Below are positions 6,237-6,670 of a DNA stretch of 6,670 bases, piece by piece. Made by a program: the position numbers and the translations under genes. Positions within the stretch are counted from its first letter, which is position 1. Each line of letters opens with the position of its first letter. The notes beneath the pieces were generated by a model, which saw only the letters and a list, made by a program, of their open reading frames with translations, was not told the DNA's origin and did no database searches. The DNA comes from an uncultured Cytophagaceae bacterium (GTDB taxonomy: Bacteria > Bacteroidota > Bacteroidia > Cytophagales > Microscillaceae). The stretch is from the NCBI GenBank assembly GCA_937899305.1, contig CALDJV010000779.1:1-6670 (forward strand), in the 5' to 3' direction.

Positions 6237-6578
6237 AAGTAATTGATCATGCAAAAAAGACTTATCGATTCTTGGATCTGTAGTTTCAGGATTCATCAAA
6301 TAAAAAGGCATTTGTACTTCATCAACTGAATGATAACGACGTATCCTCAGGTTTATATCTAACCAACGGGCTTTCGTAGCTTCTGGCAAGGTTGCTCCAT
6401 ATTTTTTCCAGAGCACTCGCTCATCATGATACAGTATCAGGTATTCTAATTCGGCAAATTGATCGGCTGTGACTGGCTCATTTGACATAAACCTCAGAAT
6501 ACGGGCCTTAATAATATCGCCGAGCGTCCGTCGTAAGTCTTTCTGTTCTTCCTCAATATATATGCGCATCCAATCCAT
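6234..6578 (-). CDS. Upstream part of the interrupted gene (114 residues, unrecognised protein)
   Basis: The frame starts at ATG 6578, six bases after an AGGA Shine-Dalgarno-like motif, and ends at TGA 6234-6236. It has 114 residues, is soluble and is strongly charged. An N-terminal amphipathic helix (RIYIEEEQKDLRRTLGDIIKA, about 5-25) is followed by further helices (FAELEYLILYHDERVLWKKYG; KARWLDINLRIRRY) and a more polar end, NPETTDPRIDKSFLHDQLL. No domain or active site is recognised. Downstream of the TGA the same frame stays open for another 127 codons up to the LRR gene, so this looks like the N-terminal half of a protein of about 242 residues. A truncated product would still be made from the normal start. 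The pairing with the LRR gene suggests that the two proteins acted together; what they do is unknown. Confidence 0.62.
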   Translation of the reverse strand: MDWMRIYIEEEQKDLRRTLGDIIKARILRFMSNEPVTADQFAELEYLILYHDERVLWKKYGATLPEATKARWLDINLRIRRYHSVDEVQMPFYLMNPETTDPRIDKSFLHDQLL

Positions 6579-6584
6579 TTTGGG

Positions 6585-6590
6585 TCCTTT
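6585..6590 (-). promoter_or_regulatory. Shine-Dalgarno-like AAAGGA before the ATG at 6578
   Basis: The minus strand reads AAAGGA followed by six bases and the ATG. It is the only start in the window with a clear purine-rich ribosome-binding match; the others have AT-rich leaders, as is usual in Bacteroidota. It supports ATG 6578 rather than the second Met three codons later. Confidence 0.45.
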
Positions 6591-6639
6591 TTAATTCTCA
6601 AAGAATGTAAGATATATTATAAACAGGATCATACTACTT

Positions 6640-6667
6640 TTTTCGTTTGTGGAGACACCAACGAAGG
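6640..6667. repeat. Hairpin with GAGA loop at the right edge
   Basis: CGTTTGTG (6644-6651) pairs with CACCAACG (6656-6663) around a GAGA loop with one T/C mismatch. Two A-T pairs and two possible G-U pairs extend the stem to 6640-6667. On the plus strand it is preceded by a T run, and on the minus strand it is followed by an A run, so neither side gives a normal terminator within view. It lies about 60-90 bases upstream of the gene starting at 6578. It may be the terminator of a plus-strand gene to the left (none seen), an intergenic repeat, or the edge of a larger element cut by the window. Confidence 0.4.
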
Positions 6668-6670
6668 CGG

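Overview
This window most likely comes from a chromosome of the Bacteroidota, probably a marine Cytophagales bacterium of the Microscilla type. Three things point there. The diadenylate cyclase, the dihydropteroate synthase and the CGCFGD-motif membrane protein all have Bacteroidota-style sequences. Start codons are mostly preceded by AT-rich DNA with no Shine-Dalgarno motif. Base composition is moderately AT-rich. The genus is an inference; no 16S or other marker gene is present.

Left part (1-3089, all minus strand, read right to left): folP (dihydropteroate synthase), then an unrecognised 172-residue protein whose GTG start overlaps the end of folP, then cdaA (membrane diadenylate cyclase, makes c-di-AMP), then aroK (shikimate kinase). 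Bases 1-124 after aroK hold no gene that I can support. The metabolic genes are linked: shikimate kinase feeds chorismate, chorismate gives p-aminobenzoate, and FolP condenses p-aminobenzoate with the pterin. CdaA adds a second-messenger gene to this housekeeping group.

Middle part: a short divergent intergenic region (3090-3187) carries overlapping inverted repeats and a weak Bacteroidota-type promoter match facing folP. On the plus strand follows a five-helix DoxX/MauE-like membrane protein of the BT_3928 type (3188-4378). It has a CGC cysteine motif and a thioredoxin-like C-terminal domain that has lost its CXXC. The roughly 300-base convergent gap after it holds a strong hairpin terminator and a separate 133-base segment with terminal inverted repeats, a palindromic core and a short minus-strand reading frame. 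That segment looks like a small interspersed repeat.

Right part (4676-6578, minus strand): an unrecognised gene, now cut in two by a single in-frame TGA, lies one base upstream of a 390-residue leucine-rich-repeat protein. The two look like a two-gene operon. The last 90 bases hold a Shine-Dalgarno-like motif and a hairpin with a GAGA loop. I found no RNA genes, CRISPR arrays or complete insertion sequences. The most interesting items are the nonsense-interrupted partner of the LRR gene, the inverted-repeat element and the redox membrane protein.
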